A stretch of 64,000 nt of DNA from Fasciola hepatica (GCA_948099385.1 CANUEZ040000020.1:1488001-1552000); one strand, 5' to 3'. Shown: positions 46,001-60,046, numbered from the stretch's first letter. The notes: generated by a model not told the origin, from the letters alone. Numbers and translations: made by a program.

Positions 46001-46907
46001 ATAGGTAACCCTCAGTGTTTACTGCTTGTAATCTCATGCCAAGATAGGATCACAACCAAGAAAAGAGTTGGTCTGTTATACCGTAAGATTTCATCTTGGT
46101 TAGCAGCTGAGCATGAGGCACGCGGTCAAATGCTTTCGTCATATCAGGGAAGATAACGATAAACGCCTCTCCAAAGTCAGCCAACGTTGTGATTAGATTA
46201 GGAAAATCAACATGGCTGGTCAGACACGACCTAGATTTTAAGAAGCCGCGCTAATTTTATTTAGCAATCCACGGGTGAGGACTAAATTGGCGATCCCATC
46301 TTTAACTACTCGTTTCATTATCCTAGATATAATGGGAGTGTGGTTTATGGGGCGGTAATTAGCAGGGTCATGTAAGGCACCCTTCTTGTGAAGAGGAATG
46401 ATAACGGAAGATTTTCAATGGGATAGGAAAAAGCTTCTTGACATGGAGAGGTTAGATAAGTTCAGAAAAAGCATCACAATGTCCGGGCCGCCAAGGCGAA
46501 GCAGAGCTGGAGGATACCATTGGGTCCAGGGCGGGCCAGAGACCGGGTGGTATTGAATAACTTTCTGACCTCGTTGGCTGAGAATACTACGGTTGGTAGT
46601 GTATCGGCGGTCAAGGAGTTGAGATCGTGGGTAGGACTATTGTGGTCTGTTATGAGAGTAGAAGGGAAGAAATTATTGAATGCCTCGGCGATGTGATATA
46701 AATGTTCTCTGATGGGAGCAAATGTGGTGTTTTGGTTGTACAGCGGGCATTTCGAGTTTTAATAAGGCCAGAGAGGTTGGCTTTTTATTTGGCTGATTGA
46801 AAGCGTACATTTTTGCTTTTGCAGCTTGTTCTTCTTTTCGCTTAGTAGCTGTCGTAAGAGGTGGCTGAGGAAGAGGGAGATAGAGAGGTCGTTGGCCCGT
46901 TCGTACG
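43045..46907 (-). mobile_element. 5'-truncated, decayed copy of the CR1-like LINE
   Basis: Parallels 22955-27172 over its length, including most of the 3' UTR. The coding remnants on the minus strand are 46912-46673 (KMYAFNQPNK), 46037-45831 (SGVIQGSVLGPLLFLFY and LLADDVEIVY), 45789-45580 (TWKTSFPAAKSAIL) and 45402-45139 (CELLRIAPLWLRRMKPNLYLL, truncated by a shift near the end). The catalytic FADD has become LADD. Homology starts abruptly at 46907, near the middle of ORF2, as expected for 5' truncation. The final 200 bp and the ATT tail are missing. Confidence 0.85.
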
Positions 46908-48226
46908 TTCAAGGAACTCCCTTAACCAAAGGCAAGTGAGGCCCACTTCCGGAAAGCATACATAAAATGTGGAAGAGCTTCCACAACTATTTTCAGCTTC
47001 TGGGTCCATAGACCCAACGACCGATGTAAACAACTTTATGAAGGTCCAAAATCCGTGCTAATAGAGGCTCAGGCAATACTTTCGAATCCGGCAAGATTTC
47101 CTTTCCCCAGCGGGAAGAGATTAGTCCATTCCTTGACACCGCTCTTGGGGAACTCGTTAGGCTTCATTGTCTGCTGTTGATGTACAGCTACCAACTGACT
47201 ATCTTACCGGGTTTCTCGTAGAGTTCTCCCACGTCTTATCTCGGCCCCGCCCCCAATGCTTCTACGAGTGACCACCTAGGGGTTCAAAGCTCTTTCGCCG
47301 TCAGAAACAGATATCCTTTTCAATGACTTGTCAAGAACTTTGTCTTTCTAACCTCTATGGCCTTATTGATTCGGATGTGGCCTGCTCACGAATACTTAGA
47401 GGGACAGCCGAGCTTACCACCTTTCCCCATACTCCGCCTTCTATAAGTGTTTCGAGCCAAATCTGTGTTTCGGGAATTGATGGAAGGCACTAATAGCTGT
47501 TAGTTCCAAAGCAGAGATCGTCATCTTCCAGAAAGTTATAGACCAGTTTTTTCCCACTGCCTTACCTTGCCAGGTCTTTGAATGCACTCCCAAAAGTGCC
47601 ACTGCTAACCATCTCAGACGGCTTTGTCGGGGGTCTGTTGGGTGCCCTAGAGAAGTGGCACCTCCGAAGAGGTAGATTTTCGTGCCCCTTGGAATACTTT
47701 CATCCGTCCAGCCTCCATGACCTGTCACACTCTCACCCGTGCTCCACAAAGCTGAGGAGTGCATCGGCGGCCAAACAAACGTCCTTCAGCCTGACAAGTA
47801 GAGCCTCGCCCTGCACTGGCCGGAGCTGTTGCCTCGAACAAAAGCAGAACGGTTCCGGGACGACGATTTTACCAAATTTTCAAATTTCTTTGCTGCTGGT
47901 TTCCCTACACGTCGCCCACACTACGACTTCCCCGTTAAGCGGGGCACCCCGAGCTCCCTCCAAGCCCTGGGTTAAAAATAGGCCAGCGGGCGCCTCAAGA
48001 AGGGAGACCATACCGAATCGCCCACTGGAAAGTGGGAACAATCTTGAACATCGGAGGTCGAGCCATCGCACCTTGAATTCAACAAGACTATAGCACAGGA
48101 ATTGCGTGCCTGCGCGATGTTCGGCTGCAGAGTTATGGCAACCAGTGTATAAAATGCTCGCAGAGTAGACAACGGTTTCCACCTCCGAAAGAGTGGATCC
48201 AAGAAGAGCTTTGTTTTACCGGCTTC
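46908..48226. other. Unassigned sequence, possibly the 5' part of the following LINE relic
   Basis: A 171-codon plus frame (47578-48093) shows no motif I know. By position it may overlap degraded endonuclease sequence of the LINE at 48227-50960. Confidence 0.35.
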
Positions 48227-50960
48227 GTGGTGGCTGTCAACAAAAAAGCCAGCAACCCAACGCTTGCATTGAACCCTATATCTCCTCAGATCACTTTACC
48301 TCTTTCTCGCTCCCCACCCTTAAGGGTACCGGTTGTTGCAGTCTGTGCTTTCACTGCTGCCGCCGGAGAAGCGGCAAACAGCGAGTTTTACGACAAGCTG
48401 GAAGGGGCAGTGAGCAGCTTCCCAAAATAAGCAATCTCCTGGATGCGGAGAGCTGAAAGGTCAGCACAGGGGCCTTCATCTAAGCCACCAGCCAAGTTAC
48501 GGGAAAATATGGCCTCGTGCAGCGGGGAAATAGTGGCGAGCGCTTTATCATCTTTGTAGACTTCAAAGCCTAACCGTCACCCACCCCTGCTTTTGAAGTC
48601 CCGGTAAGCACCTGCTGACGTGGTGCCCTAATGAAGGTCGCACAGCGTGCCAGGTTGACAGCATTCTCATGTGGCCGTCCCGGCCTCCTTCTATTAAAGA
48701 TAGCAGGTCCTACCGTGGGGCGGAGACTGTTCACTTGAATGGCACCGACCATATCTTCGTCCGTGCAAGCTTCAGGATCCAAATGGCCAATCGCCACACA
48801 ACTGTGTCCCAAAGCAGAACATTACAACGGCCTTGGAATCACCGAGAAAGCTCCAAACGGTCCTAGAAGCCGATGCGTTCTATCTTACCACCACTTTCCT
48901 GAGTGGAGAATTACGCTTGGAAAGTCAGTGGGCTTCAGTTAGGGCCCCAAACTATCAGTTTGCTGTAGATGAACTACATCTCGCTCTGCAATAACAAAGT
49001 GAATGGGCCTCATCAGCGACTATCCAGCTAACCAAAAGGGCTGGCAATGCTAACCCTAATGGTCACACAGACTTCCATGGCGCTCGACAAGAAGCCACCC
49101 GCTCGGCCTGTAGCGGCCGCAGCAACTACTGGACTGGAATCACTGAAACCGCGGAGACCACGGCTAATTGAGGTGGGCTCATGAATCTTCTCCCTCTACT
49201 CCGAACTGTAATCGGTAATCGATGTCTAACAGAATCCCTCCTTTCGAGATAATGCCGGGCCGCTCATTCCTGAACAGACCAAAATGGTGCAGCGATGGAC
49301 CGAACACTTGGGATGCCCACTGAACAGTCCGGCTAAAAGCTCTGTGAACCCCATCCCAGCAACCCAGAGCGAGTTCCGTGGAGTCGGTACCAATTCACTA
49401 AGCCAAGATGACACCACCAATGTAATACACAAGCTGAAGAAACGGACTTTCACTGGATAAGGCGGCACCAAACTTGAGATATTTGAATGTCGCCCCTCGG
49501 ATCGCACGAGATATGGCACATCCCTTTCCTTGCGATCTGGGAAAGAGAGTTATTCCCAGCGGATCAAAAGACTTCTGTCTTACTCCTCTTTACAAAGGAA
49601 AGGGAGGACTCTTTGCGCAAACAAAGGTGGCCTCAGCTTGATCGACCTGGCGGCCAAAATACGCTTTGTGTCTTGTTAAACCGCTCGCAGCGGTACGAGG
49701 CGCTTGCACACCCCCAAGCAAGGGGGTTTTACCAGCCGCAGAGGGCTCATGGACCAAAATATTCTCCCTCCTCCGAATGTAAGGACATCGGAAAAAGTTT
49801 CAAAAAAAAGCAGCTCATTTTATTGATTTTTGGGCAGTTTCTAACCTGTTGTGGAAAGTCTCTATGGATTACTCTATAAGTAGATGGAATACGCCAGGAG
49901 GTTCTCAATCTCGTTAAGTCGTGCTACACAATAACACGCGAGGGCCAAAGCATCCACTGAGATGTGTCACTTAACTTCTCCGTCAACTCCGGTGTCAGAC
50001 AAGGCTGTATGTTGTGGCCAGTGCTGTTTGACTACACCGTCGATTGGATAATGCGTCGAGCACTCGCTGATTACCTGCCATTCAGCTGGGCACCAATGCT
50101 TTTTCCGCCAATCTGGAATTCGCAGGCGACGCAGTTATTCTTCGAGATAGCCCAGCTGCCTTACAGCCGTTCTCAATCGAGTAGAATGTTTCACGAAATC
50201 CATGGGGCCAGAGATAAATACGTCAAAGACTGAGATCCTTTCGACATGAGCTACACAGCCCGCTCTCGTGATGGGCCTAAGAGGCACGACTGAGCCATTC
50301 TTGGCCTTCAGGTATCTGCTCTCCAGGATTCCAGTGAGCGGTCAGGCCAAAGGTGAATCGGGTTGCTCGCCGACAATGCCAGGATGACCTTTCCTCAGCC
50401 TTGCAATGTACCTCGGGCGCGCAACGAAATCAGCCGCTGGAACAAAGTCAGGGTCTTCCGGATCTCTATCCTTCCAATACCGCTCTACCTTCGTGAGAAG
50501 TGGCCGTTAAGCTTTGAGAACATCAGGAGGCTAGATTTGTTTGACCATTGGTGCTTGCAACGGACACCTAAGGTGGTTGGCACGAAAAGCCTTCAAATAA
50601 GACAACAGGACATTGTGCTTCGACATCGGAAATCTGCCAGCGTTGCTTTGCAAGGCCGACGACCGCAATCCTTTGGACATGTCCTATAACTTTCGCGAAC
50701 AGATATCTCTTGACTGTGCCTCTTCCCTGTTTCATGTCCAGTATAGCGTCTTCGCTTCAGAGGACAGTTGGAAACTTGGAGCAGTGCTTTCAAATTGGAA
50801 AAGGACGGATTGGGACTCCTGTCTGTCCGAGGCCTCCGCAAGAAGGAGCGAAACTGGAATTCTCTTTGTCCAGGCCCAGCTTCTGATCACTTCTAGTCGG
50901 CTGGAGCCATCCGGAGTATGCGTGTCTCCGGCTCAATCTCCCAGAGTCCAGCTGCTTTAA
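48227..50960 (+). pseudogene. RTE-like LINE relic, second lineage
   Basis: Plus-strand pieces in order: endonuclease AAAGEAANSEFYDKLEGAV (48350-48420), where a YAP-type motif normally precedes; RWTEHLGCPLN (about 49288); RT entry IWERELFPADQKTSVLL (about 49535-49590). The motif-C region begins with SGVRQGCMLWPVLFDYTVDW (about 49984-50050), followed by LEFAGDAVIL in another frame, where the catalytic YADD has become FAGD. The C-terminal ENIRRLDLFDHWCLQ lies at about 50518-50562. Many stops and shifts are present. It is related to but distinct from the LINE at 15721-19555 and is much older. Confidence 0.72.
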
Positions 50961-53900
50961 AACAAAGTGAAGGCGGGGGAGTTCGGACTCTTAGCCTCGT
51001 GCCAGTACGACTCAGTGAAGCCATTTATTAACGGCCATCATCGTTTTCATTGTCAACCCCATACATAAGCTTCGTTCTATCACTCCAGGATAAGCCGTCT
51101 CCCGTTCGACGGTCGAACGTTCATGCACTTCTTTTAGTCCTTTCTCAGAGTTCCTCGCTTTGCACTCTTTGCCCTGCAAGTTTGTATCAACTTCTCTGTG
51201 GACCTACTCCTACTGTCTGACCAATAGCGACGCATCATGCAATTCGTGACCGTGATTATCAACGAAGACCGTATGCCAGTCACCTCAATCATCCTGCGCG
51301 ATAAAATGGCTCCTTACTTCACGGATCTAGCATCTTCAAAAGGCTAAAAGTAAGGCAAAACCTGAAGAAGCACTTGATTAGAGACGGCCATTGCCTAATA
51401 TATTCCCGGACTTTGCCAAAGTCACCTTTCTGCTTATGAAACAGTACCGTAAAAATCGAGTGGATTCATCCATCGGGGGGGGGACAAAAGCAAGGTAAAG
51501 CCCGTAAACAAATTAGAACAAGACTTGGGTCATCAGCTAATAGGCACCAAGAACAATCCGAATAAATCGACTTCACGATTTTGACTCGCTGGCCAGTTTT
51601 AATCGATGCGCACAAACATACACGCAACAGATAGGTAGCGTTTACCGTCAGTACACGGCACGACGTGCTACGCTCGGCCAAGATACCAAACTTTAGTGTA
51701 AAGTTCTTAAAAACTCCCGCCTAGATTGATGAGGCGTGGTATATCTGTCGATTCCTATAGGTTGTCAGAGGCTTTAATATAGACCCGCTGCTTACTGTGA
51801 TAACATGACCATCCCGCCCTTCCCCGGTCTCTGTCGGAGTTTCCCAATGATCAGTTTTTGCCCCTTCTTTTATTATCCATATGGATAGTCCACCGGAAAT
51901 TAGCCAGTTTGTATAGAAAAAGCATGTTGATCAAGGGATTTTGAGGGTCACACTACATAAAGCTTAGTCGTCCGCGACTGCAGCAAAGTGCTATTTTTTG
52001 AGAGCAGCCTGCTAATCAAATACGGCAAACATGTTTCAGTGGCTTTCGGCGGAACTCTAGAACGTCCATACCGTGTCATATTTGGTGTTTAATTTCGAAA
52101 TGTAAATACGTACAATTTTCCATGATTTTGGCTCTGTAACAATCTTTCTTTTTTCCTTTCACCAGAGAAAGGCCATAAAACCTGGTTTCCAAACTCTGGA
52201 GACGGCACTTTGGTCTTTTTTTGGAAATGACCTTCATCCTGTTCTGGAGTTTAACAGTCAATTGGTAAATGTGGGCCTTATCAAGAGCTGTGTCATACAA
52301 GAGCGAGTCAACAGGGAGGGGCAACAAAGAAGGTGCATGGCCTACGAATTATTCCCTACCCAGTTCGTCTGAATGAACTTACTGACTGTCCTTTGGACGT
52401 AAGAAGTAAACAGGGTTTTTTTCCTTTTGCACAACATACTCCCCGGAAACTTGGTGGGTCAGTTTACTACTCGTCTGAGACTAGAAATTTCGCGGGAGTA
52501 ATAAGAAACGGTTAAAGCCCCGTTGATGCAGGTTTGTGAGCCAAAATTGACGCAACTTCGGGATTTCCTGTTTGTGAAGTAATCTTCTACGAAAAAATAC
52601 TAGAAGTATCACCCGGAGTAGTCTTTAGGGTTCCTTCGGATCCTACCCATGTTGGCCTTGGCCCATTTTCCTACTAATCCGTGTCCGCGTCTAATTCCTC
52701 CTTCCCATTTGTCAAGCTTTCGAGTTATTTCCCCTCTTTTTCACTGGTCGAGAGAAGATTTTTTTAAAAAGCCCTATATGAATGATAAAAAGCTGGATTT
52801 TATTGTTTTTTGGCTGCTGTATCCTCACTCGCTTCCAAGTTTTTCTCCCATGGTTATCGAAGAAACCGAACTTACATATTTTCCGTGATGAACAGATGTG
52901 TGACTACATACTGCCACCTCTTGACAAAGGGTTTCGTGTCGCTGTGCTTGTTCGCCATCCCGCATTTTCTTTTTGGTGTCTTGAAGTAACACACGTGTGC
53001 GGAGACTGAGCGCAAAACCTCCTTGATCCACCCGTTACCCCTTTGCCGGAATAAGTCCCACTAGCTAGAAGATAGCCCATCGAATAACGGGGCCATAGAA
53101 GAAGGTTCAGGCCAAACGTTTTGCCGTATCTTGCTTCTGGCTTTATAGCTGAGCTGGGAGGCGGATCACTGAAACGTGGAAATGGCTCATTTCTGCTGTG
53201 TTCCACGTCGGTTGCAAGGCTGGAAACATTTTGTCTCGGAAAACACACCGTGAATCCTCGTGAGGATGGCTTTCGGGCCCGCCCTTCCGTGTGGTCTTCA
53301 GTTATCCAGTTTTTTACGGTCCCGTGCCCGACAAAAAGAATATTTGCGAAAGATTTGTTGGTGTTAGGCCTCAAGCCTCGTACCCACGAATTACTTCTGG
53401 AATTCAACACTTAAACTCGTTGCGCGATCTACTCCGGTAATTTACGTGGTCTTTCGTTTGCCTATCACACCGCCGTTTACAGAATTCTGGCACTCCTTGG
53501 ACTTGTTCATTGGAGCCCATTCCCTGTGCTATTCTCAAGAGATAGCTAGTACCTGGTCACGCAGAGTACTGAAAAAGTCTCCCATCAATCGTGTAAAAAG
53601 GTAGGCTGTCGGAAGTGAAAGCTGCTTGTAGGCTTTTGCGAGTTTGCTTAAGGTAAGGGTTAGAGTAGCGATCAAAAGCCAAGCACACTGGGGATCTTCC
53701 TCTTAGGCAGTGAACCGACCAGGAACTTCTGGCGAAATCCATTGATGCAATGGCCTGCAAGCTCGCAACTCTTCAGTTCCAGTCTCCCAAAACCGAGGCA
53801 CAACCATTTTCCGTGCATTTTTGTTCCACCACAGGCCTCCCCATCTAGATCCTTTTCCTCTTCTCGGTCTTTATCCTGTGTCATCTGCAGTGAAAAAATC

Positions 53901-55039
53901 TGATTCATCATCTCTTACTTGGTTTTCTTTGGTCAACACTCTCGTCTGCTTCGTACATTGCTTGCCACAAGCAGCTTTATTGTGCCTTTCAAGCTGCGCT
54001 GCTTTTCCGCGTTCCCTTCAGTGTACCGTCATCGTAACTTCATCACTCTCACCTACAGTTTCAAACCATGCGATCTGCCATTACCTGATCCTTCTGATCC
54101 CCCACTTCCTCATTTCTCTTCCATGTTATTCGCTAATAAAACTGATGCATCCTCGCCCCACAGTTCTTCTAACCTCCAAGTAACCCTTCCCCAGTGATCT
54201 TTCAGACCTCTCCAACCAAACCGTGCTTCCTTTCTCCAGCTATTTCCGCGGCGATCTTCTCCTTGAATAGTGTAAGTCCATTTATTACCGCTTCACCCAT
54301 GTTCGACTGTCAACACATGCCACACCTGCAATAACCAGGCTGTTAGATTCCCTCTTACCTGTCTTCACCGATCCTTTCCTTCATACTTCCTCGTTTATCA
54401 GCTTCTGCTCACAGCCATCACTTCTGGGCTTCCAAAGTTGGTTCTGTTTTGCTGTTGACCTCCCATGTTCACTCGTTATAAACAAGTTCGTCGGGGTTTA
54501 TCCAAGTTAATCTTGCCCCTTTGACCCAACCCCACCTGTCTCGTCCAGTCACTGGTACCTCCATGCCCAGTCTCTTCACTGCTATTTGCTCCCTCTCTGA
54601 CACACACACATATATATATACCTATATATACTTTTGCATCCACATATTTTCTCCGCCTCCCTCAGTTCTTTTGCCACCATGCCACCGCCCTTCATGATAT
54701 TTGTCCATTTCGTCCATAACCGTGTCCCACACTTACCGTGTCTCACACTTACCGTGTCTTGATACTTCCGTGGCATTGATGCCATCTGACTCACTCTTTA
54801 CGCCTAGCATTGCCAGCTCCCGGCTTTTAAATTGACACCGTCCGTTTGCTGCAATACCGCATAGTTCATGGCCACCTAGTCCCCAACCATACAAATAAAT
54901 TTTTGTTCTTTTCTTCTCCTCTTTCTTCCTTTTTTTTCATCGTTTCTCTCAAAGATAGTTTTTCATGCCGATTTTCAGTCCTACTTCTGTAAAAATCACA
55001 GGCTTCGTTCTCCCGCACTTGGATCAGCCAGCTGCTTCG
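50961..55039. other. Unassigned sequence
   Basis: 4 kb with no supported gene. The longest frame, 168 codons on the minus strand (52904-53410), has no recognisable domain, and the opposite strand is also open over part of it. A CA/TA microsatellite lies at about 54600-54632 and a run of nine G at 51475-51483. From 54200 the plus strand becomes pyrimidine-rich, perhaps the worn 3' UTR of the LINE tail that follows. Confidence 0.45.
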
Positions 55040-55312
55040 TCTGACCTTGACCCTTAAATTCGCCGGGCCCATATTTGATTCCACCTCCGTGTCCACTTAA
55101 AACCCCTACTTTACCGCTTGGTGTGAATACATTTATCTCCCTCTCATACTTCCCTTATTTCTTCCGACCCCTCTTTGTGTTACGTATTTCTAAATTATCC
55201 ATGAATTTTGTCTGTCAGTTTTGTCGCTTGTAAAATTTTGATCACGCGTAAGGCATGCTTCGGGCATCTCCGAAATAAACTACTGATAATATTACCATTA
55301 TTAAAAAGGCCA
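55040..55312 (+). mobile_element. 3' tail fragment of the CR1-like LINE, plus orientation
   Basis: Reverse orientation to the other copies. GACCTTGACCCTTAAATTCG (55050) and GCATGCTTCGGGCATCTCCG (about 55254-55273), then AAATAAACTACTGATAATATTACC, match the end of 22741-29760 in complement. Older than the copy at 38999. Confidence 0.7.
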
Positions 55313-57272
55313 GCACATTGGGCATTCAGCTTCAAGTAAGCGATAATATTTTTGACTGATGTTGAGTCTCACTACATGTGAGCATCCCACCCCCGGTCAC
55401 GCGGTTGTGTGATTTAGGTATTTTGGCTTCCTTTGAAGGCTTGGATGGGGCCCAGCCCCTCGTGTAGTTGCCTTCCCGATTTCACACAACTTTTTTATTT
55501 TCACTCCCGTGACTCGTTCTGTTCTCACATTTTTTACTATCGTTTACAAAGCGAGAATCGTTATTTTATCAGGAACCATGTGGTTTTGCCCATCGAAGCA
55601 CTTAGTTCATTGTCTGCGCTGCACCCGCCCTACTTTAACAGTTGTTAGTCGTTTGACCCTAAGTTGTTGATTGACCTGAGATGGTCATATTATCAGGTTT
55701 GCGCTCTGGTATGTCTGTCACAAGTTTATCTCTGCAGTACCGCACGTGGCCTCTGATAGTCTTACGCATGGTCTGGAGTACGCTGGCCTGTGCTCTACAA
55801 CGTTCGTTATCCTATTCCGTGCGTTTGCTCAGTCCCATTCTGCATTTTCGCTGTCCATGCTAGCAAAACCCCTGATGTCAGCGGCACCCATACCATAGCG
55901 TCGTCCTAAGGTGGGGAAAAGAGACCACCCCCAGCATCTGCGAAAAAGACAGGTACACATAAAAATACGATCTGTAAGGGGGGCTTTGCAAATTCCTATA
56001 TGGGCTCAACCACCCCTCCGTTAGGAAACAAAAAACTAAAAAAGAGAACTGAAAACAAAGAAGACCTGGTGGGATCGATTTGATTTCGGAATACCACTAA
56101 GATCAGGCTGTGAAGGAAATGCCAAACCTTCAACCATGAGTATGTCTCCCATCAGCTTAGACCTGGCCCTGTGGAAGGGGAAACCCCATAAAGCCCTAGT
56201 CCGCTGGAAAAGCTTTTGGTTCTTACGCACGAGATGACCGAGGTGACAGCAATTTGGACCCTCCACATGTGCTTATCCACCTCCTGCTCGGAGTTCCAGC
56301 CACCTCGTACCCTCCATACGCACACCAAGCATGCATGTCGAAGTCAAGTACCATAGCCTCGAGCTCCAACCTATTGATCCGGAAAGCATGTCCTCTTGCT
56401 TCACCAATAAAACCAACCTCGGGGAAGCCCAAGAAAGGGAAAGGAAGAATAACGTAGTCAAAACCGGCCAACTTTTCCATTCGTACTCTTCTATCTTTCC
56501 TCATCTCTGTTCAAGAGCGGCCTCTTTGATGTCTTAGTGTCCAAGTTGCGCTCAGGTTTATCACCTCACATAATAGAAATCAACATCCGACGCCAGCCAG
56601 CAGAACCAGACTTGTAAATACCCCACGGATGCGCATGTAGTTTATCCCTCAGACCGGTTATACAAACTGCTATGTGGATTCTTAGTGCATCTAGTTTCTT
56701 CCTGCCAACCACAGTTACAACCGCAGCCTAGACTTTAAGCCCGCCGACGTAGATGTGGTACCGAGGCAAAGGACGACCAACGCATGCCTCGTTTGATTTC
56801 ACAAAAAGGCACGGAGAAAGGTTCAGATTTCCCCCTTCTTGACTACCTATCTTTCCCCACTTTTGTAGAACGACGGTGTCCTACGAGTCCTGGCACCCAA
56901 CCCACTGTTGAGGTTACTGCCTAAATTATTAGTAACCTGCGAGCAAAAGCCGAGCACCAGTCAGTAGCATTCGACATGTTTATACCCCACTGCTGCTCTA
57001 CCGTTTCCCCAACTATGCCGTTGTTTTCTTTGTTTGCGACTAAGTCGTATAAAGGTGTACCGGTTTTATACATACACATACCGACCGAGCTCTTTCCTCT
57101 CTATTACCATATACCACCAGTGCTAATCGACCGTTAAAATGTTTATCGTAATTCCCAGCTGGAACCCCTTCCAAACTGCCTCCCTTTTCCTCCATTCATT
57201 TCACATCACGCTGAGTGCTAGTTCATCTATCACAGCACTCGACAGAAACCTCAGGTAATAGCACGGCTTTGT
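55313..57272. other. Unassigned sequence
   Basis: No gene supported on either strand in 2 kb; frames of 60-93 codons lack recognisable motifs. Confidence 0.4.
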
Positions 57273-57686
57273 GTGCATGCTGATTCCACCGAGCCATTCT
57301 TCGTACCTAATGGCCAAGAAGGACACCGTGACTCATGCCGCCCGAGCCTTCACTGGAGCCCTTCATTCGCTGGCCAACTTGATCGCAATCTAACCGAAAG
57401 GCATAAGAACTATTCAAAAATGTTTCTATTTGACCTACCCCCAGTGATATCCCAATTTGAGCCTACGCGCTCACAGGCTGCTCTTCAACCATTACTGCTC
57501 CGGCAACCAGCGTCCATCGTTTTTGACCGACGTGGCTCGCCAGCTTCTGCAGTTCACTTCGGCAGTGACTACACACCCCTCGCACCGGAGGAAGACGATA
57601 TCCACAAAATAATACGCATTACCCATGGCTGCCATCCGATGATATATTATACTCGGCCAGAATCCAATTTTGCCAACTTCCAGTGA
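57273..57686 (+). CDS. Orphan ORF, hypothetical protein or exon
   Basis: 137 codons ending at TGA 57684-57686. The composition looks protein-like (DLPPVISQFEPTRSQAAL, FDRRGSPASAVHFGSDY, TPLAPEEDDIHKIIRITHG) and there is no similarity to the transposable elements around it. I do not recognise a family. No membrane segment or signal peptide is visible. It could be one exon of a larger host gene, a fragment of an unknown element, or chance. The start codon is not secure. Confidence 0.3.
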   Translation: MHADSTEPFFVPNGQEGHRDSCRPSLHWSPSFAGQLDRNLTERHKNYSKMFLFDLPPVISQFEPTRSQAALQPLLLRQPASIVFDRRGSPASAVHFGSDYTPLAPEEDDIHKIIRITHGCHPMIYYTRPESNFANFQ

Positions 57687-60046
57687 CTAACAACCGTGCT
57701 AGGGAACCTATCTCAATGGAGGGGGCACCCGAAATACTGTAAGCCATTCTGATCTATAGTGCCCAGTCCGGACACAGAAAAGCCCCAGGAGACTCCATAG
57801 AATAGAATATATATTTATCATTTTAGGAGTAGTCAGGCCTAGTCCAGGAGACCACCTCTATCCTCTTCTCTGTTTTAATGTTTGGCTTCTGCTTGACGGC
57901 ATTCCTCTTCACACTTCATCCTTCATATCGTGGGACTCCATCCTACTCCCGCCAGCCGCGGATCCACATCACTGGATAATACTCATTATTCCTGGTAATT
58001 TTCTCACATTGTCCTTATCCTTCCGACTCTCTTATTCATAAATGTTATTTTGAGCACCATTTTGCCGCTTCCCCTTGTGTACTTTATCCAGTGAACTTGA
58101 AAAACATTTTTCGTCACTTCTTCATCATCCTTGCGTGTATCGTATCTTCTGCGTCGCACAGCAACGTTCGTTTCAACAATCTCACGTCCTGCCTGCTTTC
58201 ACCCACTGCTGATGATGAAACGGAAATTAACTCGTTTGCCGCGTAAACCGCTGTCACCGTAGTGCAGTTAAACCCGGCCCGGTTTTACTCACTTGTTTGC
58301 CAAAGCAGCCCGCTCTTCCCTTCAGAATTTGGATATTTTGTTTCTTTGAGCCACAACGTACACACTTACCATGCTACCATGCGCGCTTCTTGGCCGAAGT
58401 CGAGAAATATACCCTTATTACTCTTATTCTTATTCTTATTCTCATTGCCACCACTATATGCACGCCGTAATAATCCTGTCCCCTAACCTTATCCTCCTTT
58501 GTTCTGCAAGTAACTCATCTAGACCAGTATGGAGGCTACAAATTCAGTTCATTTTTCACATTCTGGCCGCCCAACCACCGTGACGGCGTTTGCGTCTTCG
58601 ACGTTTCGTACAAGTGCCAAGTCGCATATTGTTGCTTGTGGAAGGTTTTGTGGGCCTCAGGCATCTCTAACTGGGGAAGGAAAACTGGGTAACCACGACC
58701 CTTTTGACTTGAAGGATGTTTTGGTCCTGGTGGTGCCAGTGGAGCGCACTTCAAACCGATTCGCAGCGACCAAATTAAGCGGAGCCCCTTTATTCCTCTG
58801 TTGAGATTGTCGACATTCTAAAGGACAGAGTACTAAGAATAACCCAAAGGAGAAAAATGGGTTTGTTTGAAAGCTATCTGATTATTATCCGCCATTCCTG
58901 ATCTGTTGTACAAACGCTTATCACAGGATTTTGGTTTTCCAAAGTGGACGGTAAATTCCTCAGGCTAAAAAATCTCATTGAATTATTTATTCCCATGATG
59001 TATCACCTACCTGTTTTCCGATAAAAATACTTCTGCGCGGAACACAGCAGCTTGGCCAGACACCTGCCTTTATGCATGCTGTTTAGAGGTTCTCGAGGAT
59101 TCGCAGTCTGTGTGACCCTCTGGGACCGCATTGCAAGGGGAGTATAAAGGTGACGAATATCATCTGGTGTTTGTCGAACCCGTAGGCGGATCTTCACCAT
59201 ATAATGAGTGGATGCAGCTTGGAACAACTTTTACTTTTCACCACATGGCTAATTTTTGATGATTTCCTCAGGCATCTTTTTACCGTACCACGCATAGTAC
59301 CAAATAATGGTGGCAGCTGCAGCGTAGCTTCCTCATATGGATGCTGTCTCATTATTTAGGTTCGTAGAATGTTCTGGCTTCAGAATAGGCATTAAAGTTT
59401 GTTGTTCCTTGCGTCCCCGTCTTCACCATAAATGGTAAAGCATATTTTCATAGACGATTTTGACTCGCAGTCAAAGAACGTTACTTTATTCCGAATAAAC
59501 ACGTGAGTCAGGAGAAACTGACCACGAATCTTGCAATTTCGTGCTGATCTGGAGGGCCTAGCGGGCAAGCACGACAAGTGGCTTGTAATCACGTTTATCT
59601 CAATTCCTACTGGGTTCTGCCAAGGAAGACAAAAGTTTTCGGTTGAGCCTCCCAGTGGTGGCATCCAGCTCGCATGGAAAATTCCGAACTAGGTCAATCA
59701 CCCTGGTGAGGATCTAAGAGTCTTTAGCCCAAATGACCTACCAAAAATAGTCTGGCCGCGGACATCCCGGACCTTGGACTTTGCCTAGATACCTTCCTTC
59801 AGCCATTGTGGCAGTGTTCCAAGGCTGTGGCCAAATTATTGCGAACATTTTACCGAAGTAGTGATCGGGCTGTATGCAGTCTTGCAATAATACCAGCGGT
59901 AGTGCTAATAGGGCACTTCGAACAAGCCAAAGGCACACGGCGGGGTATAACTGGACGATACCTTTGGAGCCCGAACACAAACTTTCAGAAGGTTAGGATA
60001 AGTGAATTGAGGGGTTATAGGAGAAAGTTTAAGTGGATCAAGTAAA
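57687..60046. other. Unassigned sequence with a short CTTATT repeat
   Basis: A degenerate hexamer repeat (CTTATT) lies at 58414-58446. No gene is supported. Confidence 0.5.

Noticed and set aside
58205..58260. Possible hammerhead ribozyme (CTGATGATGAAACGG)
   Set aside because: The CTGATGA and GAAA boxes are present, but there is no stem II between them and I found no matching cleavage-site strand.
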